From assembly GCA_016508695.1 (NCBI GenBank), contig VNKQ01000019.1, positions 1-64,000 of the forward strand: a DNA stretch of 64,000 nucleotides. The letters run 5' to 3'. Numbering within the stretch: position 1 is the stretch's first letter; each line of letters begins with the position of its first letter. Both the position numbers and the translations under genes were made by a program. Under the pieces are notes generated by a model. That model made no database searches, was not told the origin of the DNA, and saw nothing but the letters and a program-made list of their open reading frames with translations. Shown here in pieces: positions 10,140-21,310 of the stretch. The DNA comes from Hyphodiscus hymeniophilus. Taxonomy: Eukaryota > Ascomycota > Leotiomycetes > Helotiales > Hyphodiscaceae.

Positions 10140-12249
10140 TACGCACGCTAAAGCTAACGGTTACGCTCTCTTTAAACGCGATACTACTAAGACTCGAATC
10201 GTCTTTATATGCGATAAGTATAGTAAGACTACTATTTAAAGGCATACTAAGGTATACGAGTCAAAGCAACGCGCAAGAAGGAGTAAGAAATGCGACTATA
10301 AGATAAAGGTTATACTAAAGAGAGATGCCTTGTCGTAGTAATGGGAACTTATTGTTTTAGAAGGGATATATAATCACAAGCCCTTAGTAGTACCTGCCGC
10401 CTATCCTGCCTATAGAATCGCTATACTAGACCCTGTAGTTATTACCTAGGTTAAGAATCTTACTGCCGCTAGCCTAAATAACTCGCAAATCCTTATAGTT
10501 ATAAGATAAGAGAAACTAAGAGTTATACTCTTTCAAAAGAATGTGTTAAACCTAGTATAGGCGATAAGGTTACGCTAGCTTAATAGTCGCACTCTTATAA
10601 AATAGCTTCTTTAAGTATGTGTATTATAGTCCTTATACTATAGTTTACTAACAATTTACTAGGAGTTGCGCAAAGGAGGATTCAATCTTATATATAATAC
10701 TAATCCGTTAACTAACGCCCTTACTCGACTTTTCTTTTTTTACTCTGTTTCTCTTACTATATAAAAGTAGTATTCTAATATTCTTCTACTCGATTACACA
10801 TACAAAACAAACCGATTTAATATGCCGTTATTAAATATTTGTGTAATTTCGGGGAATAATAAGGTAATCCAAGTTAGTATTATTTTCCTCTCTATAGAGA
10901 AGAAGGTTAATTATAAGTAGGCTTTATAACAACTATATAATACTATAGTTTAAAATATAATCGAAGAGCCTCTTTCTATTGTAATAGATAGGGAACTAGC
11001 TCTAATTGAGTGTATTAATATATAATTCCTATAATTAACCTATATTCTCTACCGATAGCACGTAAATATAAATATACTAGCCAAAACTAAGAAGTTCTTC
11101 CTAGGTCTAATTAAAGACGAGAATAGTAAGGTGAAAAGGCACCCTTTATTCTAGTTATTCTTTGGGGCCTAGAATACACTACTTTCTAGTATAAGTTTAA
11201 AGGCGTACGATAATAAGCTAGAAGAAATAAGGGTCACTTTCTCTCTTCTAGCTATAAGTTATTACGAAGGGACCTAGTTATACCTTTAAAAAGAGAAAAT
11301 CGTTAAATATTAGGTCGATTAATACTATTACTTTAAAGTAATAGTTACTAGTCCTATTAAAGGTTATTATATAATACTCAAGTTATACTTATAGCGAGGA
11401 AACAGAGACTTACAAGGTATATTCTTACGCCTATAACACTTCTAGAAATCGTAATATAAAGGTATAATTACCCTTGCGGCTTAGTAGTAATTGCGACTGA
11501 AAACACAGGTTAATATACCTCTTTTTAGTATAGTACTAAAATTAGTATATAGTTTTGCACTAGAGAAGCCTAAGAAGGTACTCCTAGAGTATAAGAAGCT
11601 ACTAGCAACTAGGCCCCCTTTTCCTAGTTGTAAGTATACTATTCGATAGTATCTTAATTTACCTTATTATTATACTATTTGGGAACGCAAGACGAATAGG
11701 GGAGTAATCTTACTAACTAATATATATCGTTACTAGTATTATAATAGGCCTATAACTAATACTCTTAGTCCCTTTCTTGTACTAGAGTTTTCAACGCCTA
11801 TTCTTAACCCTATACGTATATAAGGGAAAGGTAGACCTCGCGGTATACTAGGAGGAGTATTACGAGTAGCCGAATCAAGTACTCGACGACACCCTTTAGC
11901 CTTCGAACTTCCCCCCTCCTTAGCCCCCGCAATCCTTAAGCGACCCAGGTCTCCGACCGGACTAGTGTTTGTCGTCTATTTAGGCCTAAATCAAGACAGT
12001 TCTACTGCCCTTATACTAGCGCGGATAGCGGAGGGGTATATCGATTAATATAAGCCAGGCACAAGAAGGGAGAGGGGTTATATAGGGGGGATTTCTTCTA
12101 TATATAAAGACGATTGCCTTAAAGACGTAGCGACAATTGTAGGGAGTATATTGCAAGAGAAGGTAATCGAAGGGAAAGGGTTTAAAGGTTATACGCAAGA
12201 TAGGGAATATGAGTTAGATCCGGATTATAATTTTGATGAGTTAGTATAA
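10140..12249 (+). pseudogene. MULE transposase relic (FAR1-like N-terminus, DDE core)
   Basis: Frame pieces on the + strand follow the order of fungal/plant MULE transposases. 10140-10385 has a FAR1-type DNA-binding domain ('KKCDYKIKV', 'WELIVLEGIYNHKP'). About 10780-10920 has the first catalytic Asp region ('LLLDYTYKTNRFNMPLLNIC'). About 10975-11010 has 'IVIDRELALIE' with the second Asp. About 11040-11110 has 'RQHVNINILAKTKKFF'. The C-terminus ends in a well-kept 'YTQDREYELDPDYNFDELV' and a stop at about 12247. Dozens of in-frame TAA/TAG codons make it inactive. Most sit where Gln or Trp codons would be, consistent with RIP. Confidence 0.85.
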
Positions 12250-12335
12250 TAGTATATATTTTATGCTTTTGCACGCATACTAATTAGTATGGTGGGGGAA
12301 GCTTCCTAGATGTACACCTGTGGGTAGGTTTAAAT

Positions 12336-12376
12336 AAGTTGGTTTAGCCGGGAGGCAAGTTGTTTTAGCCCGCCCC
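12336..12376 (-). repeat. Right terminal inverted repeat of MULE, 41 bp
   Basis: Ends ...TTTTAGCCCGCCCC, the reverse complement of the left end; followed at once by the TACAAAAA duplication at 12377-12384. Confidence 0.93.
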
Positions 12377-12384
12377 TACAAAAA

Positions 12385-12732
12385 TCTGATGCCCCTGTCA
12401 TACTTGTCAGCAAATCGACCTTCCTCGATTAGGGCATCACAGCGACGACGATAGACAGACATGAGATCTCCCATTATTGCGGAAAAATACCTGTCACGAT
12501 ACACGCCTTGCCCACCGAATGAAGTCGTCCAAGCGATGGGTGGAGCCTGGTATCTTCTCCGAAAACTTTGAGATTACGTTTTTCGGCGAGATGACCCGCC
12601 TCTCCACTTGGTAAACCCGACCAAATACTCCAAAATGAAACACTATAAGAGATGGAGATAGATGCAACCAATGTAAGGGTTACTGGAGGCTTTGAAAGAT
12701 AAGATACATTCTCTTGATCAATCACCGATCCG
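12385..12732. promoter_or_regulatory. Promoter side of the C45 gene, cut off from its old partner by the MULE
   Basis: 348 bp between the right target duplication and the ATG of the acyltransferase. Together with 9598-9883 it was the intergenic region shared by two divergent genes before the MULE arrived. No TATA box or operator was recognised. Confidence 0.45.
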
Positions 12733-14113
12733 ATGGGAGACGCAAGCCAATCTCCTACATATGAACACATTGTGGTCCGAGGACCACCTTTCGACCGTGG
12801 CTTCTCTCATGGCCGGCAAGCCAAATCTAAGATCGAGCTAAATATTGCACATTACAAAAAGCCCGGAAAGCTTCCACCTTGGTTTGTTTGATCCTTTCGT
12901 ACCTCATGGATTATCATTCATCTGAAACAGGCACATTACGCAACGCTTCATCAACCATGTCTACATCCCGGGGATGCAGCAGTACTACCCTAGTGCCCTT
13001 GAAGAGATGCGTGGCATTGCTGAAGGTGCTGGATCCTCTTTGGAGGACATTGTAATGTTGAATGCTCGTTATGATCTCAGCAGATCACGTGATCCATTTC
13101 GTCTTACGAAAGACCAAGAGCCAACTGGTACTGGAGCAGCTATTCCCACTACGCGAAGTGAAAATTCTCCAGAGGGTGATGACGATGCCAATGAATGTAC
13201 CAGCGCCTACTTCTCGCCAGGAAATACTCCTAACGGGGATGCTATCACTGCACAGAATTGGGACATGTCGGCTCATCTCTATCTGGCTGACACCATCATT
13301 TATCTGGAGGTTCATCCACACCCGTCAGAGAACATGCCATCCATGTTTCTCATCACGGAAGCAGGTCAACTGGGTCGTTCGGGGATGAACTCAGCCGGTT
13401 TGGGTGTGACTGCCAATTCCCTGTTATCGACGGATGATTACTGTCCAATCCCGCACAGAATGGCCAGTGGAGACTTCGTCGACGTCAAGATCAGGCCAGT
13501 CCTTCCAATGTCTCTTCTCCGACGAAGATACTTGGAATGTTCAAACTTCGCTGAAGCGCTACTCGCAGTCAGTAACTCACCACGCCATGTTTCCAACAAC
13601 CTCACTGTTTCCACGGGCGAAGGATTCGGCATGTGCCTGGAAGTCACCCCTGATCGTATCTACAAAGTATATGGAGACATTGATAATGGCTACGTCATTC
13701 ACACGAATCACTTCACGCATCCCGGTTTCCAAGCTCGCTGTGATGTCCGTGACAAATATCCAGGAGGAAGCAGCTGGTTCCGACTTCAACGATACGAAAT
13801 GGCAATTCGCCCATTCCGCAACAAACAACTATCGGAAGATAAGATCATCACAGGTTTCACTGATCATTTAAGCTTTCCGGAGAGTGTGTGCCAGCATATC
13901 AATTCAAGTCCAGATACTAGCACGGTGAAGAGCTTGCCAGGGTATCCATACAAGGGTCCAAATGCTTCGGTTGCTTGTGTCGTGTATAATCTGACTCAGA
14001 GGAAAGTGAAGGTTTGTAAGGGGCCGCCATGCCAAGGAGTCTTTCAAGAATTCCATTTGGAAGGAGTAAGGGGAAAGAAAATGATCGTTCATGGAAACGG
14101 TCTGCCTCAATGA
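12733..14113 (+). CDS. Peptidase C45 / acyl-CoA:isopenicillin N acyltransferase-like protein
   Basis: Ntn-hydrolase family enzyme. Relatives form or cleave amide bonds (penicillin acyltransferase, N-acyl amino acid amidases) after self-cleavage in front of a Cys. Exons 12733-12881 and 12931-14113 join over a 49-bp intron (phase 2) to 443 residues. Seen: N-terminal 'VVRGPPFDRGFSHG', 'EEMRGIAEGAGSSLEDIVMLNAR', split here as EEMRGIAEGAG then SSLEDIVMLNAR; the nucleophile candidate Cys139 in 'ECTSAYFSPG'; 'AQNWDM'; 'GMNSAGLGVTAN'; 'IHTNHFTHP'. The residue before the Cys is Glu rather than Gly, and a Ser/Thr/acidic stretch of roughly 30 residues precedes it. No signal peptide; a C-terminal peroxisomal PTS1 is not evident (ends 'GLPQ'). 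Likely paired with the permease at 7512-9597. Confidence 0.9.
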
Positions 14114-14239
14114 TTAGATTTTATTGGTTTGTAAATAATGCATAAGCGAGAATTGTAGTAGCATCCTTTCAATAGAGCAATTTGTATAGAGGAATTTGTC
14201 CAGGTTCAACAGCATCTATCATCACTGACTTCAAATTAG

Positions 14240-14611
14240 GCTATGAGCCTACATCAGCCATTTCTCTGCTATAGTCAAAGATCACAAGGGATAGTCGTGG
14301 GGGTTGCGATTCAGGCATTGCCAGTATTGATGAACTGGAGCACGGGCATTGTCGCGTTGGCGTCGTGGCAAGCAACCCGCTCAGGATATAGCATTAAGAA
14401 TGATTTCGAAAGGTCAATCTCTCGAGCTTCTGGATCGCAGAGGTGAGAGTAGAGGACTTCTTGAAAAAGCGTAAGAGGTGGACAGATCCTCCGCCGTATT
14501 TGAGTCAAGGACCTTAGCATGCGAGGCTGAGGAGTATATGCATTCTGTGATTTTCAGTAAATACTGTTCTGAGTTCAAGTTCAAAAGGCTGACCTTCTCA
14601 ATATTACTCAT
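14240..14611 (-). pseudogene. Aconitase-family fragment, decayed
   Basis: On the minus strand, 'LTLFQEVLYSHLCDPE', then 'SKSFLMLYPERVACHDANAT', 'LQFINTG', a stop, and 'IATPTTIPCDL' reproduce the N-terminal region of mitochondrial-type aconitase/homoaconitase ('LYSHL.DPE', 'YLML.PERVA..DATAQMA.LQF', 'VATPTTVHCDHL'). The frame is broken by TGA codons and sequence beyond the substrate-loop His is absent. Only about 15% of a normal aconitase is present. It is a copy fragment, not the housekeeping gene. Confidence 0.7.
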
Positions 14612-15780
14612 GGAGATGCGATTCGCATCTTGAAGAAGGCTGTCAGCAACTGTTACGAAAAACCACCTCGTAAGAGCGTAAGAGGAGAACCGTGTGCTAA
14701 ATGAAAGGATTGTTGCATAGTCGCAACATCGTTGACTCTACGACGAGGGAATCTTTTACACGAAAATTGAGACGATCAAGAGCGAGCTATAGAAAGAACC
14801 AAGAATTGAGGTGGGCTTGAGAAATATTAGAAGAGACAATCCAGCGAAACAAAAATGATTCCAAGTAGATTATTGTTGTAGTTGCATTTGTGGTTTTCGC
14901 GATGTGCAAGTTTGCCGTCCAAAACGGGGTAACCTGCCTTCTTTCACGAGATAATGCGTAAATAGCTACGTCGATAGTAGAAGTCTGCCGGCTCCAATAA
15001 ATTCCCATAAAACGCTCGCCTTTCGGAATAAGGACTCCCTGCTACTCACAATTATGAGATACCAAAATGGCAATCTCTGTAGGTCACGACTCTCAGAAGC
15101 CGCATCTCTTCGCCTCTTCATCTTCCAGATCTTCCAGTCGGCTTGATTGCCTATTCGAGCTCTCCAAGCGACCCATGTCTATCTCTTCTACCGCCACAAC
15201 GGCGTTGAGTAGCCTTATCAATTCTGGATATGAACTCGTTTGAGGCACCTCTTTTCGGTAAGGTATCTGAAGTCAAGCAATATGGGCATGACCAAGGAAA
15301 CATGAGAGTGGCGAGTCACGTGACTATTACTTACGCCTTGCAAGAATAGCCAGTGGCCATGAGCCTAGCATGGTGTGCGGCGTTCACTTAATGTTCAATG
15401 TGATAAGTCTTACCTGCATACCACAGTCAGACGTGTTCATGGCAGTGCGGGCCGTTTGATCTTGGGCCGATACAACTGAAGGTATAAGAAGTATCAAAAA
15501 ATAACTGATTTTCCGAACCACGAAGTTTCGCAAGTATTATTCTATCATAAATAACTTAATTCTCATATACCTTAACGAAAATACTATTGAAGTCGATATT
15601 AACTTTATTAAAATATAGGAGCCGAAAAATCAAGTGACTGGGGAATCGGTGTGTGGTCTTTGACACTAGTTATGAGTTGTAATAACCCCACTCTTGTGTC
15701 GCTCTCCGAGTATCTCAGTATCTCCATTGCCAAGACCTACCTCCAATCGAGCAGTTTGGCGATCTCGACACGACATAACA
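14612..15780. other. Intergenic; no gene recognised
   Basis: About 1.1 kb upstream of the Zn2Cys6 regulator. Short frames only. A possible in-frame upstream extension of the regulator from 15694 is discussed with that gene. Confidence 0.5.
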
Positions 15781-17920
15781 ATGCGTTCCAAATCCACCTC
15801 CACTAGTAGTCGTCACCCTGGGCGGACGTTCTCTGGCTGCCTCACCTGTCGCAGGCGCAAGGTGAAATGTGATTCACAGGTATCGCCCTGTGGCAACTGC
15901 AAGCGGATAAAGCTTTCTTGCAAAGCTTCTTTCTGGACGAATTTTATAAATTCGTCCCCCGCAAAGTCAAGGTCCGTGGCATCTCCACCCGGGGTCCCCA
16001 CAACCCCTTTAAGTAGAATGCAAAGCTCCAAAGCTGTGGCAGAGGAACCACCATCTCGCATAAATTCGGTGGCGACTGGTGCCCGACCTCAAGTCAAGAG
16101 TTCAACGGTTCGAAATCACAGTCTAGATGACGAAGTTGAAGTTATCGCATCTGCAGGTATCATGCAGCTGGTCAACGAAGACAGCTCAGCCAATATTGAA
16201 AATGGTTTCTCATTCGATATCGATTGGACTCAGTGGGATCCGGAGACCTACGGACCTTTTCAGAATAACCTTTTCCCGGTAGCTCCCCTGGAGGATATTA
16301 ACCCCAAGGAAGGGCAATTTGATGATGTGTGGGCCGCAATGGCCAGCGAGTATCTACCGCCACCAGATTCATCTGGTTCATACTCACTCCAAATGCCTTT
16401 CAATTCCTACAATAGGTTCCCAGTGGGAACACCAGAAATCCAACTACCCATCATGTCAACAGAACAGATCCAGCCTTTCCACCACAGCACCAGCGTTTTC
16501 TCTGGATTCCCAAAGATTCCAGAACAATCTCTATCAACTATGGACACTTTTGTTCTCCCATGTCAGATGCCGACAACTCCCGTGGACGCAGAAACGCCTC
16601 TAGTCCGGCACTACGAGATGTATATGTCAAAATTCTTGAGCGTCAAAGACCCACAATGGAATTTATATACCTATATGTTGCGGTCTCCACAAGGAAGCTC
16701 CGAATCACCTTTACGACATAGCCTCCTGGCCTGGTCTGGTTTCCATGTGTCTAGTGTGAAAAAAGCTATTCCGCATGGTGGTGCAAAATACTACCATACT
16801 GCTTCAAATGCCGTCGACGACCTGCTCATAGAATTCTCACATGCAAATGGCTCGCTCATCTCGTCGGAACGATTGCGCATGCTACTTTCGGCTACGTTTT
16901 TCCTCTGCTACTGTGATATCATGGCATGCCACCGTGATCGATTTTATGCTCGCTTGCAAAGCTTGGAAACCGCCCTTTGCCGTAACTGGGATTCCATCGC
17001 AGCCGCAATAAGCCCAATAACTTCCAGATTTTTGGTCTGGATATCGTATCTTGAGATTCGAGCCTCTCTGTGGGGAGTATCTAACAACTCAAGTCTCGAT
17101 TCTCCTCGGAAACTCTTGCTAGACATACTTTCAGAGCAGGCATCACTCGCCTCATTCTACACCCGTAGCGGATCGTATCTCGGAGAGTGTTTCGGGGAGC
17201 AGTATCCGACCACAGAACTCAACCAAGATCTTCAGCAGGAAGCCGGAAATCTGAAATTATTAGACATCATGACCATCCTTTGCCAGATCGTCACGTTTGA
17301 GAACTGGGAAAGGAGTCTCGACTTGGAGGATGTCCGCTCGGCTACGATACAGGAGCTGCGGAAGACGAAAATACGCCTGCTTAAGGCTGAGATTGCGAGA
17401 ATCCGCGCGGTACGTGTGTCTAGTAAAACAATAATCTGACATGCTTGATTGACTTGCAAAAAATTAGGAATGCCAACAAGCCATCCCTCTCTCTCCAACT
17501 CGCGATACGGACCGCATCAACCGCACCTCCTTTCACTGGCTGACAGTTACGGCGCTGCACCTCTCCGCCACAATACTTCTATCGCGTATCCTTCACCCGA
17601 ACATCCGTACTGACCCCGAGTCGCAGGCGGCGGCATCAGAGCTGCTGCGAATAGCCCGCCGGTTGCGGAAGACGCAATACCTGAAGACGCCGCGCAGCTT
17701 CATCTGGCCACTACCAATTTTCATTGCGGGCATCGAGACGACGGATGAGCTCTACCAAGACTGGGTAATAGAGTATTTAAGAGAAATGTCGGAGTGGGGC
17801 AGGAATATGGGATGGGTACGGCGGGTGCTCAAGGGCGTTGTGGAGCGACAGGCGAGAGAGGAGACGAGGGTAAGAGTGCAGCATGTCATGGAGGATCTAG
17901 GGTTAGTGATGATCATATAG
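15781..17920 (+). CDS. Zn2Cys6 transcription factor (fungal_trans_2 type)
   Basis: Nuclear sequence-specific regulator of 693 residues. Exon 1 is 15781-17409 and exon 2 is 17468-17920, with a 58-bp phase-0 intron. The binuclear zinc cluster is complete: Cys20, 23, 30, 37, 40 and 47 in 'CLTCRRRKVKC' and 'CGNCKRIKLSC'. A Ser/Pro-rich linker follows, then a helical C-terminal domain with 'RHSLLAWSGFHV', 'YYHTASNAVDDLL' and 'TFFLCYCDIMACHRDRFYARL', split here before RFYARL, typical of PF11951 regulators. The ATG at 15781 is preferred because the cluster sits close to it; an in-frame ATG at 15694 would add 29 residues. It lies tail-to-tail with the beta-helix gene; the target is unknown. Confidence 0.93.
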
Positions 17921-18198
17921 TTCGACGGTGTTTATTGTTGAACTTGTCCACGTGCCCCTACAATACCTTAGACTAGTAGGTTATGTGATACAGCCTATTA
18001 AAGAGTAAGGTAGGAAATCTCAACCAACAGTCTCATTATTTCTTGTTGTTCAGCGACTATACATTTGAATATTCATTTTAGTTTACTTTGCCAAACACTC
18101 AAGAAGAACATTATTATGACCTATATGCTATTCTGGTTTAAATCCTGACAGATACATTATATTGCCATTTATATCTGTACATGAATATCACCGTGGTT

Positions 18199-19525
18199 TC
18201 ATGTGGTACAAATAAAGTTGGTTCCATTTCCCGGCATTGGGATAAAGCCACTTTGAAGACTAGAGGGTCCTGTCAGGCCTGCAGGATAGTAACTCAAGAG
18301 GCTATTGTCGTTAAACAGCGTCTGCACAACGCTGTCACAGCCGCTATCAGACGCATAGCTTGAAAGCGGTGTGTCTACACCTGAGACCACGTTGCCTTGA
18401 ACCTAGAGAGTGTAAGTATTGGTATATTCTACAAGCGGCTGGATAGAATACTGTGAGGCCATCTGTCCAGCCATTTATAGCAATTGGAAATGTCACATGC
18501 CCAGTAAAGGTATTCCCAGATACTGTTGCTGGGCCTGTATAAACGTAAGGTGACTTGCAGGGCCCTGACCATACACAGGCTCCGATAGATATCCCCGCTG
18601 CGAAGAGATGCGAACCTGAGATCTGATTGTTGGTAATTTGGACATTCGTAAACTTTCCATCATATAACCCGTCAACTAAGTTGATTGCTCCAAATCCAAC
18701 ATATGTTGAGGACGAGGTGATAGTATTCCCGGTAACTGTCGTGCCTGGAGCACCAAAAACAACTATACCACCATCTGTAGATCCAGTAATCTTGGGAAGA
18801 AATATGTATCAGAGGTCTGAAAAGCTTTAGAGAGGTGGATAAGAAACTCACATCATTTGCTTCGACCAAGGAATCCGTGCATGCGAAGGAGATACCATCG
18901 GCCCATTGGCCCTGACCAGCAGAGTTCGTTCCAGACTCACCGCAAGGCCCGATGTCGTTGTTCGAGACTGTGGCATTGGTGCAATAGTTCGATGTTATGC
19001 CACCTTCGGCGACATGGAGGCAACTCCATCCTCGTGGGTTTCTTGAATTGACATATTTCACAACTTGACCACTGCTAGTGCCGCCGATTTCAATATTGGC
19101 GCCACCTATGTTCATCACAAGACTTCAATACGTTGTCTCCATTCAAGATTTGTCACAAGAAGCTTACCTCCATTGAAAAAACCAGCATTAGGTCTGTTGC
19201 CATCAAGTTGGATGTTGAGTATGCGAATCCCGCTATAACCCGCTCCTGAAATAAGTGTCGAGACATCATTTCCAGTAGCGATTTGGATTGTAGCACGAGT
19301 GCTGCCTGTTGGATATCCCGCAGTAGAAATCTCCTGATTCGCCGCAGTGAAACTGATTGTCCCAGCTATCTGGAGTGTAACCCCAGCGCAGAGTTGGACT
19401 ATAGCGCCCGTACCCCCCGAAGAGAGAGCCTCATTGATAGTATTTTGATTTCCGGATGAGATGCACGCGGCACTTACATACTGCCGAATCAATACAATTG
19501 CCAGGAAAAATATGGAGAGCTGCAT
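18199..19525 (-). CDS. Secreted right-handed parallel beta-helix protein
   Basis: Four exons (19168-19525, 18852-19105, 18452-18790, 18199-18402) join to 384 residues. Residues 1-20 are a clear signal peptide ending 'SAAC'. The body has spaced repeats typical of pectate-lyase-fold solenoids: 'GIRILNIQLDGNRPNAG', 'NIEIGGTSSGQVVKYVNSRN', 'CTNATVSNNDIGPCGESG', 'DGGIVVFGAPGTTVTGNTI', 'FTNVQITNNQISGSHLF' and 'ATVSGNTFTG'. 'GWSCLHVAEGG', 'GQWADGISFACTDSLVEAND' and several Cys pairs fit an extracellular protein. The Asp-Gly pair in 'WADGIS' resembles polygalacturonase-like active-site loops, but I do not see a complete GH28 or PL signature, so the substrate (probably a polysaccharide) is open. Confidence 0.85.
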
Positions 19526-20990
19526 TGGGGCGGCTGATGATGAGAGTCTTTCGGATATTTAACAACGACTGGAGTACTGCAAAAGTTGGTCTGCTATCAA
19601 GTCACAAAAAGAAGTTGAATCAAGTCTTTACAATGTTCAAGGATCCAAGTTCTAAGGTCTAGGACTAAGTACCATTAATGATGTGATCTGCTACCAGGGG
19701 AAAATACGAGGTCTCATCTGACAAGTTCTGATTCAGTACTACGCAACCAGATGGACCAAAATTATCCGACCCAATCTTGCGCGGGAGATCTACAAGTCTG
19801 TATGCTTTCATTCTGCAGTCATTTGAGGTTTGAGTAGTAGGAAAATATACCTGAAATGCAACTTTCCAAAGAGAGGTTGCCACTTCCTCAGCCAAGCAGA
19901 CTTCATAAAAATAACCACCACAGAGCATTCAGCATGATCCTCTACACCAGTTTGAAGCACAGTCCGGATGACGATTAGACGGCTTTGATGTTCGCATTTT
20001 CCGAGTTCTTGCAGGTGGAAGCAGGCAAGTCCGGTAAGTCCGTGGATCGGCGTTCCTGAATAATGTAGCTGATACATTCAAGGGGGGCCTGTTGATTTAA
20101 AGGACCGATAAGATAATTTGTTATTGGTTTCAAAGCTTAAATGCGATCCCTTACACCGTAAATACCTTGGTTTAAGAACATTGTAGTTATAATATTACCT
20201 AAATAAGTAATTCAAGATGTTCTAAGGGACTAAGCTACCCATAACTATTCATCTGGACTTTTGGCAGGTTTCCCCCGCAATCGCAATGCCGGCCCTACTC
20301 GTTACAGCCACCATTTTGACACACTTTCCCCGCAATCGCAGGGATTGCCGGCCCTATTCATTACCCGTCGCTTTTGGAGTTCAACGGACAGTATCCAATA
20401 GGTCAGCTGTTAATCCCGAAAAGTCGTGTCACTTATCAATCCTCGCGTTTCGGGTAAATTCAAAGGAATAATCTATTTGTACAAGTTTGTCATGCTTTAG
20501 TAACCCGTCTCAACTGACCCTCAGTAGAGCTAAAACGAGGATAGAACAAGAAATGGACTTGGAAAGTCGATAGGCAGGGGCAGGTGAGCGATTCTGTTTT
20601 ACATACAACATTAACTTCTCTTCAATTTTCACCTCGCCCTGATGTAGGTTTGTTCATTTTGATTGACATTTAGCCAGTAAACCTCAAGGCTTTTTTCGTG
20701 GTTTATAGAAGCCAAAGAATCACTCTTACAGTATGGATTCTATAGGTAAGCTTTCTGATAGTACTATTTTCACAGAAGAGCAGAATTGTAAAGGGGACTT
20801 TTGCCTTTTACATGGGCAGTTGAGTATAGGGTTGTCATGGTTAAAGGTTTATAGGTACAAATCAAAGCCGCCGTAATGTGACCAGCTTCCAAATATTCGT
20901 CCTAGCGCAGGCCTCCTACGCCGTAGCTAATCTATGTCTGTCGAGTATTTAACAAGCAGCTTTTGGTAGCTTGCGGGCGCTGTTACAGAC
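19526..20990. other. Intergenic; no gene recognised
   Basis: About 1.4 kb upstream of the beta-helix gene. Open frames at 19665-20077 on the minus strand match nothing I know. It includes a short duplicated segment (see 20269-20364). Confidence 0.5.
20269..20364. repeat. About 38-bp direct duplication with CCCCGCAATCGCA ... GCCGGCCCTA core
   Basis: 20269-20305 and 20325-20364 share CCCCGCAATCGCA, then TGCCGGCCCTA and TTAC, differing by a 4-bp insertion and C/T changes. The G+C-rich core stands out against AT-rich surroundings and may be a scar of a small element. Confidence 0.6.
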
Positions 20991-21049
20991 TACAGCTTTA
21001 TTTGCTGCTAGCTTGGCGTTTGTTTGTGTAATACGGTTAAGAGATACTA

Positions 21050-21310
21050 GCGTGCAGACCGTGGCTGCAGGAGGGCCAGTGCAGCACCTTGTCTGTACAT
21101 TTGTCCGCCTCCTCGGCCTCCTCGTTGCCTAGGATATTTAGATGCCCGAGGACCCAGCGTATCCTTACTGCACCTAGGCAGGAATGTGGCGTCAAAGCCA
21201 GGAGGGCCATTCACGGGCCACTTGACAGAACTCGTCAAAGACTGACTATAATGAGCCTGTAAAGCGTTCGAGAAGTCTTCTTGCAACTTCCAAGTTGTCA
21301 GGAGGCAGAC
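21050..21310 (-). pseudogene. LINE (Tad-like) RNase H domain relic
   Basis: The minus strand reads 'DNLEVARRLLERFTGS', then 'VFDEFCQVAREWP', then after a frameshift 'VRIRWVLGHLNILGNEEAEE'. This is the RNase H domain of fungal Tad/I-clade non-LTR retrotransposons ('RWVPGH.NI.GNE.AD..AK'). Stops and a frameshift break it. Only this 3' domain is recognisable; reverse transcriptase is not found nearby. Confidence 0.75.

Larger units (their letters stand above)
9892..12376. mobile_element. Mutator-like DNA transposon (MULE), 2485 bp, degenerate
   Basis: The element is bounded by 41-bp terminal inverted repeats (9892-9932 and 12336-12376) and by a perfect 8-bp target duplication (9884-9891 and 12377-12384). 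Inside are remnants of a MULE transposase on the + strand. The interior is rich in TA/TAG and full of stops, as expected after RIP, while the G+C-rich tips are preserved. A 576-bp internally deleted relative with the same tips lies at 55538-56113. It inserted between the divergent permease and acyltransferase genes, pushing them from about 0.64 kb to 3.1 kb apart. Confidence 0.93.

Noticed and set aside
10042..10245. Open frames of 60-70 codons inside the MULE on the minus strand
   Set aside because: They lie opposite the transposase relic in DNA emptied of G and C; chance frames.
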